A DNA stretch of 16,078 nt from JABCPE02 sp963521545. Its GTDB lineage: Bacteria; Bacteroidota; Bacteroidia; Flavobacteriales; Weeksellaceae. Each line of letters starts with the position of its first letter. Position 1 is the first letter of the stretch. Of this stretch, positions 7,800 through 14,211 are shown piece after piece. The position numbers were made by a program, and so were the translations under genes. Under the pieces are notes generated by a model that saw only the letters and a list, made by a program, of their open reading frames with translations, made no database searches and had not been told where the DNA came from. The DNA lies in the NCBI GenBank assembly GCA_963521545.1, contig CAUQVP010000035.1:1-16078 (forward strand), in the 5' to 3' direction.

Positions 7800-8564
7800 A
7801 TGAAGCTAAAATTTTTAGGAACAGGAACTTCTCAAGGCGTTCCGATAATCGGTTCTGATGATCCTGTCTGTCTGTCTTCTGACCCAAAAGACAAAAGGCT
7901 GCGAAGTTCTGCTCTGATAACCACCGAGACAAATGAGAAAATACTGATAGACTGCGGACCTGATTTCAGACAGCAGATGCTTACCAATGGAGAGAACAAC
8001 ATAGACGCAGTGCTTCTCACACACGAGCATAATGACCATGTAATCGGGCTGGATGACCTGCGTCCCATTATTTTCAGGAGACAGAAAAATATTCCTATCT
8101 ATTGTCTAGAAAGGACTGCGGAAGAAATAAAACAACGATTTCCCTATGCTTTCAGCGAGGTAAGATATCCTGGAGCTCCAAGTTTTGATATCCATCTGAT
8201 AGACAGCGATTTTACAATAGATAATACCAAAATCACGCCGATACATGTTTTTCACAATCAGCTGCCTATAATTGGTTTTAAGGTAAAAAAATTGGCTTAT
8301 ATAACGGATGCAAGCTCTATCCCTGATTCAGAAATGGAGAAACTGCTAAATCTGGATTTCTTGATTATCAACTGTCTTAGAAAAGAGGAAAAGCATCCTG
8401 CACACTTCATTTTGCCAGATGTTTTGGAATTGGTAAAAAAGCTAAAACCAAAGAAAACCTACCTGACACACATCAGCCATAAAATAGGTTTTTATGAACA
8501 GACAGAGGCTGAACTCCCTGATGATGTTCATCTGGCATATGATGGTTTAGAAATTAATTTCTAA
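7800..8564 (+). CDS. MBL-fold metallohydrolase, PhnP-like phosphodiesterase family
   Basis: A 254-residue cytoplasmic enzyme with the metallo-beta-lactamase fold. The N-terminus MKLKFLGTGTSQGVP is the first strand and Gly-rich loop typical of PhnP/RNase Z-type members. Metal ligands are visible as THEHNDH (His75, His77, Asp79, His80), His152 in FHNQLPIIGF, Asp170 in YITDAS, and a C-terminal histidine in THISH (224/227). Together these give a complete two-metal site. The nearest characterised relative in motif layout is PhnP, a phosphoribosyl cyclic phosphodiesterase, but no phosphonate (phn) genes are nearby, so the substrate is open. Cys24 lies in the GSDDPVCLSSDPKD insert, where PhnP has extra structural-metal cysteines; a full zinc knuckle is not evident. 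It lies downstream of the rplT terminator, without a recognisable promoter of its own. Confidence 0.85.
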   Translation: MKLKFLGTGTSQGVPIIGSDDPVCLSSDPKDKRLRSSALITTETNEKILIDCGPDFRQQMLTNGENNIDAVLLTHEHNDHVIGLDDLRPIIFRRQKNIPIYCLERTAEEIKQRFPYAFSEVRYPGAPSFDIHLIDSDFTIDNTKITPIHVFHNQLPIIGFKVKKLAYITDASSIPDSEMEKLLNLDFLIINCLRKEEKHPAHFILPDVLELVKKLKPKKTYLTHISHKIGFYEQTEAELPDDVHLAYDGLEINF

Positions 8565-8580
8565 AAATATATTGATTTTT

Positions 8581-8611
8581 TTTGCTGTTATGAAAATAAT
8601 GTCTATATTTG
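8581..8611 (+). promoter_or_regulatory. Flavobacterial promoter for tRNA-Leu
   Basis: TTTG (8581-8584) is followed after 19 bases by TATATTTG (8604-8611), an exact match to the two-part Bacteroidetes promoter TTTG-N19-TAnnTTTG. The start site would fall about 14 bases before the mature tRNA 5' end. Confidence 0.8.
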
Positions 8612-8631
8612 CACCCGTAAGATTTGAGTAG

Positions 8632-8713
8632 GCCCAGATGGCGGAACTGGTAGACGCACTGGACTCAAAATCCAGCGCCGCAAGGCGTGCCGGTTCGATT
8701 CCGGCTCTGGGTA
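8632..8713 (+). tRNA. tRNA-Leu (anticodon CAA)
   Basis: An 82-nt class II tRNA. The acceptor stem is GCCCAGA (8632-8638) with TCTGGGT (8706-8712), including a G-U at pair 1-72. The anticodon stem CTGGA/TCCAG encloses loop CTCAAAA with anticodon CAA at 8666-8668, which reads UUG leucine codons. A long variable arm (CGCC...GGCG) follows, then T-arm GCCGG-TTCGATT-CCGGC and discriminator A at 8713. The 3' CCA is not encoded. Confidence 0.97.
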
Positions 8714-8717
8714 CAAT

Positions 8718-8755
8718 AAAAGAGTTAAGTGCTTTATTAGCATTTAACTCTTTTT
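8718..8755 (+). terminator. Terminator of the tRNA-Leu unit
   Basis: AAAAGAGTTAAGTGC (8718-8732) pairs with GCATTTAACTCTTTT (8740-8754) over 15 pairs including one G-U, with a 7-nt loop, ending in a T run. It starts only five bases after the tRNA, so this is a one-gene transcript. Confidence 0.88.
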
Positions 8756-8764
8756 GCTTTTAGA

Positions 8765-8796
8765 TAATATCATTTCTATTCAATTAATATCATTTC
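8765..8796 (+). repeat. Tandem 12-bp direct repeat upstream of the WG-repeat gene
   Basis: TAATATCATTTC occurs exactly at 8765-8776 and again at 8785-8796, giving a 20-bp period, about two helical turns. It ends 8 bp before the ATG of the next gene. It could be a paired regulator site or part of the promoter or leader. AT-rich sequence makes chance repeats likely, so the functional reading is tentative. Confidence 0.45.
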
Positions 8797-8804
8797 GCAA
8801 TAAA

Positions 8805-10484
8805 ATGAAAAAATCCATAACTTTACTTTTTATCCATTTACTTTTGATTTATCAGCCTTTATTTTCCCAATCCAAAATGAATATCTATGAAATTGGGAAG
8901 GGAGAAATACTTTCAAAACCGTATATAAATATCACATACCTTTATGATGATTTATTGACTGCTGTCCCATTTACAGATGGTGTAGAAAATTATGATTGGA
9001 GTAATCTCACGGGGGTTATTGATTTCAATGAAAATGTAATAGTACCTTTCAAATATCGTAATATCAGGCTATTGAAAGACTACTATATATCTGATGAACA
9101 GTCTACTCGTAAAATAGTTGCCGTTAGTACAGGAACTTTACCTACTCTATATCAGCTGACAAAGACTGAATTTAAACAACTAGCACCTTTTGAAGGTGTC
9201 AACTTTTATAACATACCTATCAATGATGACATTGTATTTACAGCTGAGACCTTTCTTTTTACAAATCATATCTTCAACCTGAGCACCAAAGAACACATTG
9301 CGGTAAAGTTTGAATTAGATTCTGTCCTAAACAAAAATTTATTAACATTCCGTTCAAAGCGTAAAAAGGGAATCATAAACCTTAAAGGACAAGTGGTAGT
9401 ACCTGCAGACTATTATGCAATATATCGTTTAAATGATTCTTTTATCGAGATAAACAAAGGTGAAAGGGGGGATAGTATTGGTGTACTTGATAAGAATGCT
9501 AATGTTGTGATACCACCAATATTCAGTGCGGTAACAAAAGGATACAACAGATTTTTCGTGAGAGCTTTTAATCATAAAACTCCATTAAAACTATCAGATG
9601 AAGTAATAAAGCGGGTAAGTAATTGGTCACTTAAATGGAATAACTCGAAAGAGAAAATGTACTCTCTTAACAAAAAACAAATACAACAGCTTGGTTTGGT
9701 AGGGGCTTTTGATTTTAAGGGAAATCTTGTAATTCCTTTTGACTATGATTATTTAGAAAAAGGTATTGGATCAGAAATCATAGCAAGTAAAAATGAACAG
9801 ATAGGCATCATTACCGAAAACGGTAAAGAAGTAATGGGTTTTAAATACAAAAAAATTTCAACAGCATTCAATAACTTATATATTGCCAATCTGAACGACA
9901 AATACGGATTGTTTAGCAGCAAAGGAAAGCAGCTTCTTAGTTGTATTTATGATGATATTTTTGCTATTAGTTCAAATAAAGCATTAGTCTTAAAACAAGG
10001 AAAATGGTTCTTGTTTGACAGCAAAACATCTAAAATGACAAATACAGAATTTACAGGAGCAGACAAATTAGGTTATATGGATAGGATGTCTATTCCTTTC
10101 TCTTTCTTCAGAGATAAGAAACCTTATGCAGATACCTACTTTTTGCTTATAAGAAATGGAAAGTATGGAGTGATTGATCATCAGCTGAATGTTCTTATTC
10201 CTCCAACACATGATAAAGAACCAATATTTTATGTTGATAAACACTTTACTTTTGGTAGTATTTACTCGAATGAAAAGACTTTTTTATATACTAGAAAAGG
10301 GATTCCTATGGAAGGGATGAAAGCCATTTTTTATACATATGATTCTTCAAAATTTCCTAATACCATTATATGTAAAAAAGGAGAGAAGTATGGCGTCATT
10401 GATATGGATGGGAAAGAGCTTATCCCTTTCGTATATTCATTTATTCAGAACATAGATGAGAAGAGGTTTATTGTAACTTATTAA
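8805..10484 (+). CDS. Secreted WG-repeat protein
   Basis: A 559-residue protein of unknown function. MKKSITLLFIHLLLIYQPLF followed by SQSK is a clear signal peptide, probably cut near residues 20-22, so the protein is exported. The rest contains about eight WG/KWG-type beta repeats of the pattern Y/I-G-V-I-D-x-x-G-x-V-I-P-x-x-Y-D, near residues 69-87, 188-206, 225-243, 298-317, 333-351, 366-385, 452-467 and 528-546; examples are GVLDKNANVVIPPIF and KYGVIDMDGKELIPFVY. No catalytic motif, lipobox or C-terminal sorting domain is seen. I start at the ATG at 8805 because of the signal peptide; a TTG at 8754 lies inside the tRNA terminator. It stands alone between two terminators, next to tRNA-Leu. 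Related repeat proteins are common in Bacteroidetes, but their role is unclear. Confidence 0.85.
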   Translation: MKKSITLLFIHLLLIYQPLFSQSKMNIYEIGKGEILSKPYINITYLYDDLLTAVPFTDGVENYDWSNLTGVIDFNENVIVPFKYRNIRLLKDYYISDEQSTRKIVAVSTGTLPTLYQLTKTEFKQLAPFEGVNFYNIPINDDIVFTAETFLFTNHIFNLSTKEHIAVKFELDSVLNKNLLTFRSKRKKGIINLKGQVVVPADYYAIYRLNDSFIEINKGERGDSIGVLDKNANVVIPPIFSAVTKGYNRFFVRAFNHKTPLKLSDEVIKRVSNWSLKWNNSKEKMYSLNKKQIQQLGLVGAFDFKGNLVIPFDYDYLEKGIGSEIIASKNEQIGIITENGKEVMGFKYKKISTAFNNLYIANLNDKYGLFSSKGKQLLSCIYDDIFAISSNKALVLKQGKWFLFDSKTSKMTNTEFTGADKLGYMDRMSIPFSFFRDKKPYADTYFLLIRNGKYGVIDHQLNVLIPPTHDKEPIFYVDKHFTFGSIYSNEKTFLYTRKGIPMEGMKAIFYTYDSSKFPNTIICKKGEKYGVIDMDGKELIPFVYSFIQNIDEKRFIVTY

Positions 10485-10497
10485 ATTGATTTACATA

Positions 10498-10537
10498 AAA
10501 ATAGAGGGAACTGTTTTATCATAGTTCCCTCTATTTT
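10498..10537 (+). terminator. Strong, probably bidirectional terminator
   Basis: AAAATAGAGGGAACT (10498-10512) pairs perfectly with AGTTCCCTCTATTTT (10523-10537), a 15-bp stem with a 10-nt loop, 13 bases after the WG-repeat gene stop. A-tracts on one side and T-tracts on the other let it also serve purE, which reads towards it from the minus strand and stops at 10634. The 96 bases between the hairpin and purE hold nothing recognisable. Confidence 0.85.
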
Positions 10538-10633
10538 GTTATATTCTTCGATTTCTTAATTCAAGATATCATTTTTCAATTTTTACTTAAATAATCAAAT
10601 TATAGAACAAAATATATTTATAACTTTATTCCG

Positions 10634-11137
10634 TTACTCATCATAAGAATTTGGGAAATCTGTTTTCAGTTCATCTACTGATGCCATTACTTTTTTAGAG
10701 AGGGATTCTTGATAGTTTTCTAATTTGTCAGCAATTTCAGGATTTGATACCGCTAAAATTTTAGTTGCCAAAATTCCTGCATTCATGGCTCCGTTTAGCG
10801 CCACCGTAGCAACAGGAATTCCAGAAGGCATCTGCAAAATGGACAAAACACTATCCCAGCCATCTATGGAATTACTTGACAAAATAGGCACACCTATCAC
10901 TGGCAAAGTGGTACAACTTGCCACCATCCCAGGCAAATGGGCTGCTCCTCCTGCTCCTGCTATGATTACACTTACTCCTCTTTTTTTAGCCGTTTTTGCG
11001 TAGTCCAGCATTCGTTCTGGAGTTCTATGCGCAGAAACTATGGTAACCTCGTAGGGAACTCCCAATGATTGTAAAAAATCTACTGCCTGATGCATAATCG
11101 GGAAATCACTTTTACTTCCCATAATAATTCCTACCAT
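10634..11137 (-). CDS. purE: 5-(carboxyamino)imidazole ribonucleotide mutase (class I PurE)
   Basis: Moves the carboxyl group of N5-CAIR to carbon 4 to give CAIR in de novo purine synthesis; it uses the product of PurK. The 167-residue protein shows the class I blocks: GSKSD (7-11), SAHRTP (35-40) with the catalytic His37, AGAGGAAHLPGMV (60-72) and the SILQMPSGIPVATVAL region (99-114). Length is normal. The presence of purK about 1 kb away supports the mutase form. The usual adjacent purE-purK order is broken here by a plus-strand permease gene. purE has its own candidate -7 element at 11197-11204 and is divergent from that permease, so it is probably transcribed alone. Confidence 0.97.
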   Translation of the reverse strand: MVGIIMGSKSDFPIMHQAVDFLQSLGVPYEVTIVSAHRTPERMLDYAKTAKKRGVSVIIAGAGGAAHLPGMVASCTTLPVIGVPILSSNSIDGWDSVLSILQMPSGIPVATVALNGAMNAGILATKILAVSNPEIADKLENYQESLSKKVMASVDELKTDFPNSYDE

Positions 11138-11138
11138 A

Positions 11139-11174
11139 TTTTGATTGATTTTAAAATAAATTTAATTAACTTTA
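11139..11174 (+). promoter_or_regulatory. Weak candidate promoter for the EamA permease
   Basis: TTTTG (11139-11143) followed after 23 bases by TAACTTTA (11167-11174), which differs from TAnnTTTG in the last base. It lies in the 106-bp divergent gap shared with purE. The spacing is at the upper limit and the -7 is imperfect. Confidence 0.25.
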
Positions 11175-11196
11175 CAAACGAAAAATTTAAACATTC

Positions 11197-11204
11197 CAAA
11201 GATA
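11197..11204 (-). promoter_or_regulatory. Candidate -7 promoter element for purE
   Basis: Minus-strand TATCTTTG matches TAnnTTTG exactly, about 60 bases before the purE ATG. The matching upstream element is only T-rich (TTTTTCG), so support is partial. I see no clear inverted repeat of a PurR-type operator nearby. Confidence 0.5.
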
Positions 11205-11243
11205 AAAAATTAACCTTTAAAACGAAAAACTAATTTTCCTGAG

Positions 11244-12146
11244 ATGAAAAACATGAAACTTACATTCGCTATTTTGGCCATTGCTATCATCTGGGGGACT
11301 TCGTTTTTGGGTATTAGATTGGCTGTGGAGACTATTCCTCCGCTGTATGTGGCAGGTATCCGGCATGTGTTGTCAGCTATTATTTTGGGTGTTTATTTGT
11401 CCTTTACAGGAAAACTAAAATGGATAGGCTGGGAAAACCTAAAAGTCCAGTTGATACTTTCTACTTGTATTCTTATCATAACCAATGGACTTACCACGAT
11501 TGCCGAAGAGCATGTTTCCAGTAGTTTGGCATCTCTGATTAGTTCTTGTTCGCCTATTTTAATATTTATCGGGAGTGTTTTGTTTAGAATGCAGCAGTTT
11601 ACATTAAAATCTGTTCTTGGGATTTTATTGGGCTTTTCTGGAATTATCTTAATTTTCTGGGATGGATTGGCAGATTTGGCTAATCCTGATTACCGCAAAG
11701 GGATGATTTACCTATTCCTTGCTATTTCTGGAAATGCTACGGGAGCTCTTTACATCAAAAAAACAAACTACAAAAGCACTAATATTTTATTAAGTCTTTT
11801 TTATCAATTTGTCTTTGCGGGAGTGGTGCAGATTATGAGTGCTTTGGTTTTAGGAGAGGAATTTACGCCAGAAATATGGAGTATGAAAAGCGTTATAGCT
11901 ATGTTCTCGCTTACGATTTTTGCTTCTATTATCGCTTATTTAGCATATATCTATGCACTGAGCCAAATTTCCGCTGTGAAAGTTTCAATGATTTCTTATG
12001 TAAATACCATTATTGCGATCTTTTTAGGTTGGCTGATAGCTGATGAGCCTGTGGATTCTAATTTTGTTATTGCTGCGTTTTTGATTATTTTAGGAATATT
12101 TATAACGAATTATCATCCAGATATGTTTAAAACAAAAAAGCATTAG
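11244..12146 (+). CDS. EamA/DMT-family transporter
   Basis: A 300-residue inner-membrane permease with ten predicted helices arranged as two EamA repeats (about 8-140 and 150-290). Family features are the opening FAILAIAIIWGTSFLGIRLAVETIPPLYVAGIRH, with the conserved W-G-x-x-F near residue 18, and the second-half LAYIYALSQISAVKVSMISYVNTIIAIFLGWL, with the closing helices typical of DMT exporters. Substrates of this superfamily are varied (amino acids, metabolites, drugs) and cannot be told here. A second ATG three codons in (11253) is an alternative start. The gene is divergent from purE and convergent with purK; its stop codon lies inside the terminator palindrome it shares with purK, six bases from the purK stop. 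Its last residues are Lys-Lys-His, as in PurK. Confidence 0.9.
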   Translation: MKNMKLTFAILAIAIIWGTSFLGIRLAVETIPPLYVAGIRHVLSAIILGVYLSFTGKLKWIGWENLKVQLILSTCILIITNGLTTIAEEHVSSSLASLISSCSPILIFIGSVLFRMQQFTLKSVLGILLGFSGIILIFWDGLADLANPDYRKGMIYLFLAISGNATGALYIKKTNYKSTNILLSLFYQFVFAGVVQIMSALVLGEEFTPEIWSMKSVIAMFSLTIFASIIAYLAYIYALSQISAVKVSMISYVNTIIAIFLGWLIADEPVDSNFVIAAFLIILGIFITNYHPDMFKTKKH

Positions 12147-12165
12147 AATATTCTAATGCTTTTTT
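12134..12165. terminator. Shared palindromic bidirectional terminator of eamA and purK
   Basis: A perfect 32-bp palindrome centred between 12149 and 12150; its half-site is AAAAAAGCATTAGAAT. Each strand reads A-tract, GC-poor stem, T-tract, so it can terminate transcription in both directions. It contains the TAG stops of both genes (12144-12146 plus, 12155-12153 minus) and their final Lys-Lys-His codons. Confidence 0.85.
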
Positions 12166-13268
12166 GATATCACTCTAATCATTGATTTTATCGTGGTTAG
12201 TTTTTCTAACAGTTCTTCCCTACTATCCGCCAAAATGTTAATATGTCCCATTTTACGCCCAGGTTTGGTTTCTGTTTTTCCGTATAGATGAACATAGGTT
12301 TTGGGCAGTTTTAAAACCTCTTCTAAGCCTTCATAATAGGCTTTTCCTTGGTAGCCCTCCTCTCCTACAAGATTAAACATTCCGCTGTATTTATCGGCAT
12401 CTGTGTCTGCCAGTGGAAGATTTTTTACCACTCGGTACATCTGCTCGAACTGGGAGTTACTATTTCCTTCCTGCGTGAGATGTCCGCTGTTATGCAGTCT
12501 TGGAGCCGTTTCATTGACCCAGACTTTTCCATTTTTATCCAAAAATAATTCTATCGCAAAAAGCCCAGAAGAGGCCATCGCTTGAATGAATTTTCTGACA
12601 ATTTCATCAATTTGACTTTGAATTTCATCAGAAATTTCACTTGGACAAATATTAAAATCCAATAGATTTAATCGCGGATTAGCAACCATCTCCGTGACAG
12701 GAAAAACTTTGACTTCTCCCCTGTCGTTTTTAGCAACAATTACAGAAAGTTCCTTTTCTATATCCACCAAAGCTTCTAGCACGGACGGCGCATTCCAGAG
12801 GTTTTCCAGCTCCTTTTCGCTGCGAATCACCTGAACGCCCTTTCCATCATAGCCGCCAGTATTTAGTTTTTGAACAAAAGGCAAAGGAAAATTTACTTCC
12901 GATTTATTTCGAATAACCTGAAAATCAGGACTTGGGATTTCGTTTTTTTGATAAAATTCTTTCTGTAGTATTTTCTGCTGAATGATTTTGACAGCATTGG
13001 GACTTGGGATGATTTTTATTCCTTGTTTCTGTAAATCTTCCAGCGCTTGGACATTCACATGCTCTATCTCTATTGTAAGAACATCTTTATCCTTCCCAAA
13101 ATCCATAACAGTCTGATAATCATTAAAACCTCCTTTTGTAAAATGTGATATCCCTGCGCATGGGCAGTCAGAACTTGGGTCTAGTGTATAGAATTCATCA
13201 TCGTACTTCAAAGCCTCTTGTATAAGCATCCTGCCGAGCTGTCCGCCTCCTAATATTCCTATTTTCAT
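12153..13268 (-). CDS. purK: 5-(carboxyamino)imidazole ribonucleotide synthase (ATP-grasp PurK)
   Basis: Uses ATP and bicarbonate to carboxylate aminoimidazole ribonucleotide (AIR) to N5-CAIR, the substrate of PurE. The 371-residue protein begins with the Rossmann-like GILGGGQLGRML (4-15), then has the ATP-grasp region with QKLNTGGYDGKGVQVI (133-148) and the C-terminal ATP/Mg site ELFLDKNGKVWVNETAPRLH followed by NSGH (240-263), the PurK signature. All expected blocks are present. It starts 11 bp after the membrane-protein gene on the same strand, so it is probably expressed with that gene and mvaD rather than with purE. It ends Lys-Lys-His-stop inside the palindromic terminator shared with the convergent permease gene. 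Confidence 0.97.
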   Translation of the reverse strand: MKIGILGGGQLGRMLIQEALKYDDEFYTLDPSSDCPCAGISHFTKGGFNDYQTVMDFGKDKDVLTIEIEHVNVQALEDLQKQGIKIIPSPNAVKIIQQKILQKEFYQKNEIPSPDFQVIRNKSEVNFPLPFVQKLNTGGYDGKGVQVIRSEKELENLWNAPSVLEALVDIEKELSVIVAKNDRGEVKVFPVTEMVANPRLNLLDFNICPSEISDEIQSQIDEIVRKFIQAMASSGLFAIELFLDKNGKVWVNETAPRLHNSGHLTQEGNSNSQFEQMYRVVKNLPLADTDADKYSGMFNLVGEEGYQGKAYYEGLEEVLKLPKTYVHLYGKTETKPGRKMGHINILADSREELLEKLTTIKSMIRVISKKH

Positions 13269-13279
13269 GGGTTAAATGA

Positions 13280-14200
13280 TTAGTTTTGTTTATAATTTTT
13301 ATTTAAAAATTCTTTTTTCAGAAGTTCTCTATAAATTTTCCTGAATTTCTTTTGCAATTTTTTGTTGTTTGTATTTTGTTCCTCTAATACGACTGATTTC
13401 AGGATTATTTTTACTTTTGATTTACTTAATTCTTCCAGCTCAAATCTTATATCTTTCAGTGTTTCATCTCCTATTTTTAGGCTGTCTATGATGTAATAAT
13501 CATAAAATTGTATTTTTCTTTCCAGCTCCTTTTTTAGGATTTCTTTATCTACTTCCAGCGTTTTTAGGTCAGTTCCGTTCATGATCAAACTTTCACTGCT
13601 TATGTTATTTCTTCTAATAATCATCAGCGTATCTTTTTTGAACAAAATATTCCTATTTTTCAGCTCATCCAGAGCCTCTGCTTTGCTTTTTTGCATTTTA
13701 AAAGAATAATCGTTGAACAACACTATCCCATCTGAACCATATCTATAGTATGGCGGCGGAGAAGTAGCCATCATCACAAAAACAGAGGGAACAAGCACCA
13801 GTGCAGGACTTATTTTTCTTATTTTTAAAGGTTGAAGCAGAGCATCATACTTCATCAAAAGAAAAGGAATTACCAAAAATACAAAAGCTATGAAATCCGT
13901 ATAATCCACCACACGAGCCACAGCAATGGGCGAAATCTGATTGTAAAAATCAATAAATCCATCTGAAAATGGAGACTTCCAAAATATGAACAAAACAAAA
14001 CTAACGAAAACGGAAAAAGTTCTTAATTTTGGGAAAATATACGCCAAAAACAATGGAAAAATAATCATTCCCAAAAAATCTGAAAATTTACCTGTGAACC
14101 AATTATGAAAATGTAACTTCAAAAAATGGTCATTGATAAACAACAAAATTATGCTCACTACAAAAACATAATTCAGCAGTAAAAACTTATTCCTTTTCAT
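13280..14200 (-). CDS. Uncharacterised membrane protein with soluble C-terminal domain
   Basis: A 306-residue protein I cannot assign to a named family. About five hydrophobic helices fill the first half (roughly 5-23, 42-57, 61-74, 101-117, 132-146). The loops between them carry unusually specific motifs: FTGKFSDFLGM (35-45), KSPFSDGFIDFYN (75-87) and ARVVDYTDFIAF (95-106). After the last helix, at ATSPPPYYRYG, a charged, Lys- and Glu-rich segment of about 150 residues follows (150-306), part of it probably helical or coiled-coil, ending in KKEFLNKNYKQN. No catalytic motif is seen. It lies between mvaD and purK with 11-bp gaps on both sides, all in the same direction, so it is probably co-transcribed. 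The conserved loop Asp and Ser residues in the membrane half suggest a real function rather than a chance ORF. Confidence 0.8.
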   Translation of the reverse strand: MKRNKFLLLNYVFVVSIILLFINDHFLKLHFHNWFTGKFSDFLGMIIFPLFLAYIFPKLRTFSVFVSFVLFIFWKSPFSDGFIDFYNQISPIAVARVVDYTDFIAFVFLVIPFLLMKYDALLQPLKIRKISPALVLVPSVFVMMATSPPPYYRYGSDGIVLFNDYSFKMQKSKAEALDELKNRNILFKKDTLMIIRRNNISSESLIMNGTDLKTLEVDKEILKKELERKIQFYDYYIIDSLKIGDETLKDIRFELEELSKSKVKIILKSVVLEEQNTNNKKLQKKFRKIYRELLKKEFLNKNYKQN

Positions 14201-14211
14201 ATTATTTTGGA

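Noticed and set aside
8754..8804. Upstream TTG start extending the WG-repeat protein by 17 residues
   Set aside because: It falls within the tRNA terminator hairpin and would bury the signal peptide; the ATG at 8805 gives a proper N-terminal signal sequence.
8632..10537. Genomic island with attachment sites at tRNA-Leu
   Set aside because: No copy of the tRNA 3' end is seen downstream, no integrase is present, and a terminator follows the tRNA directly.
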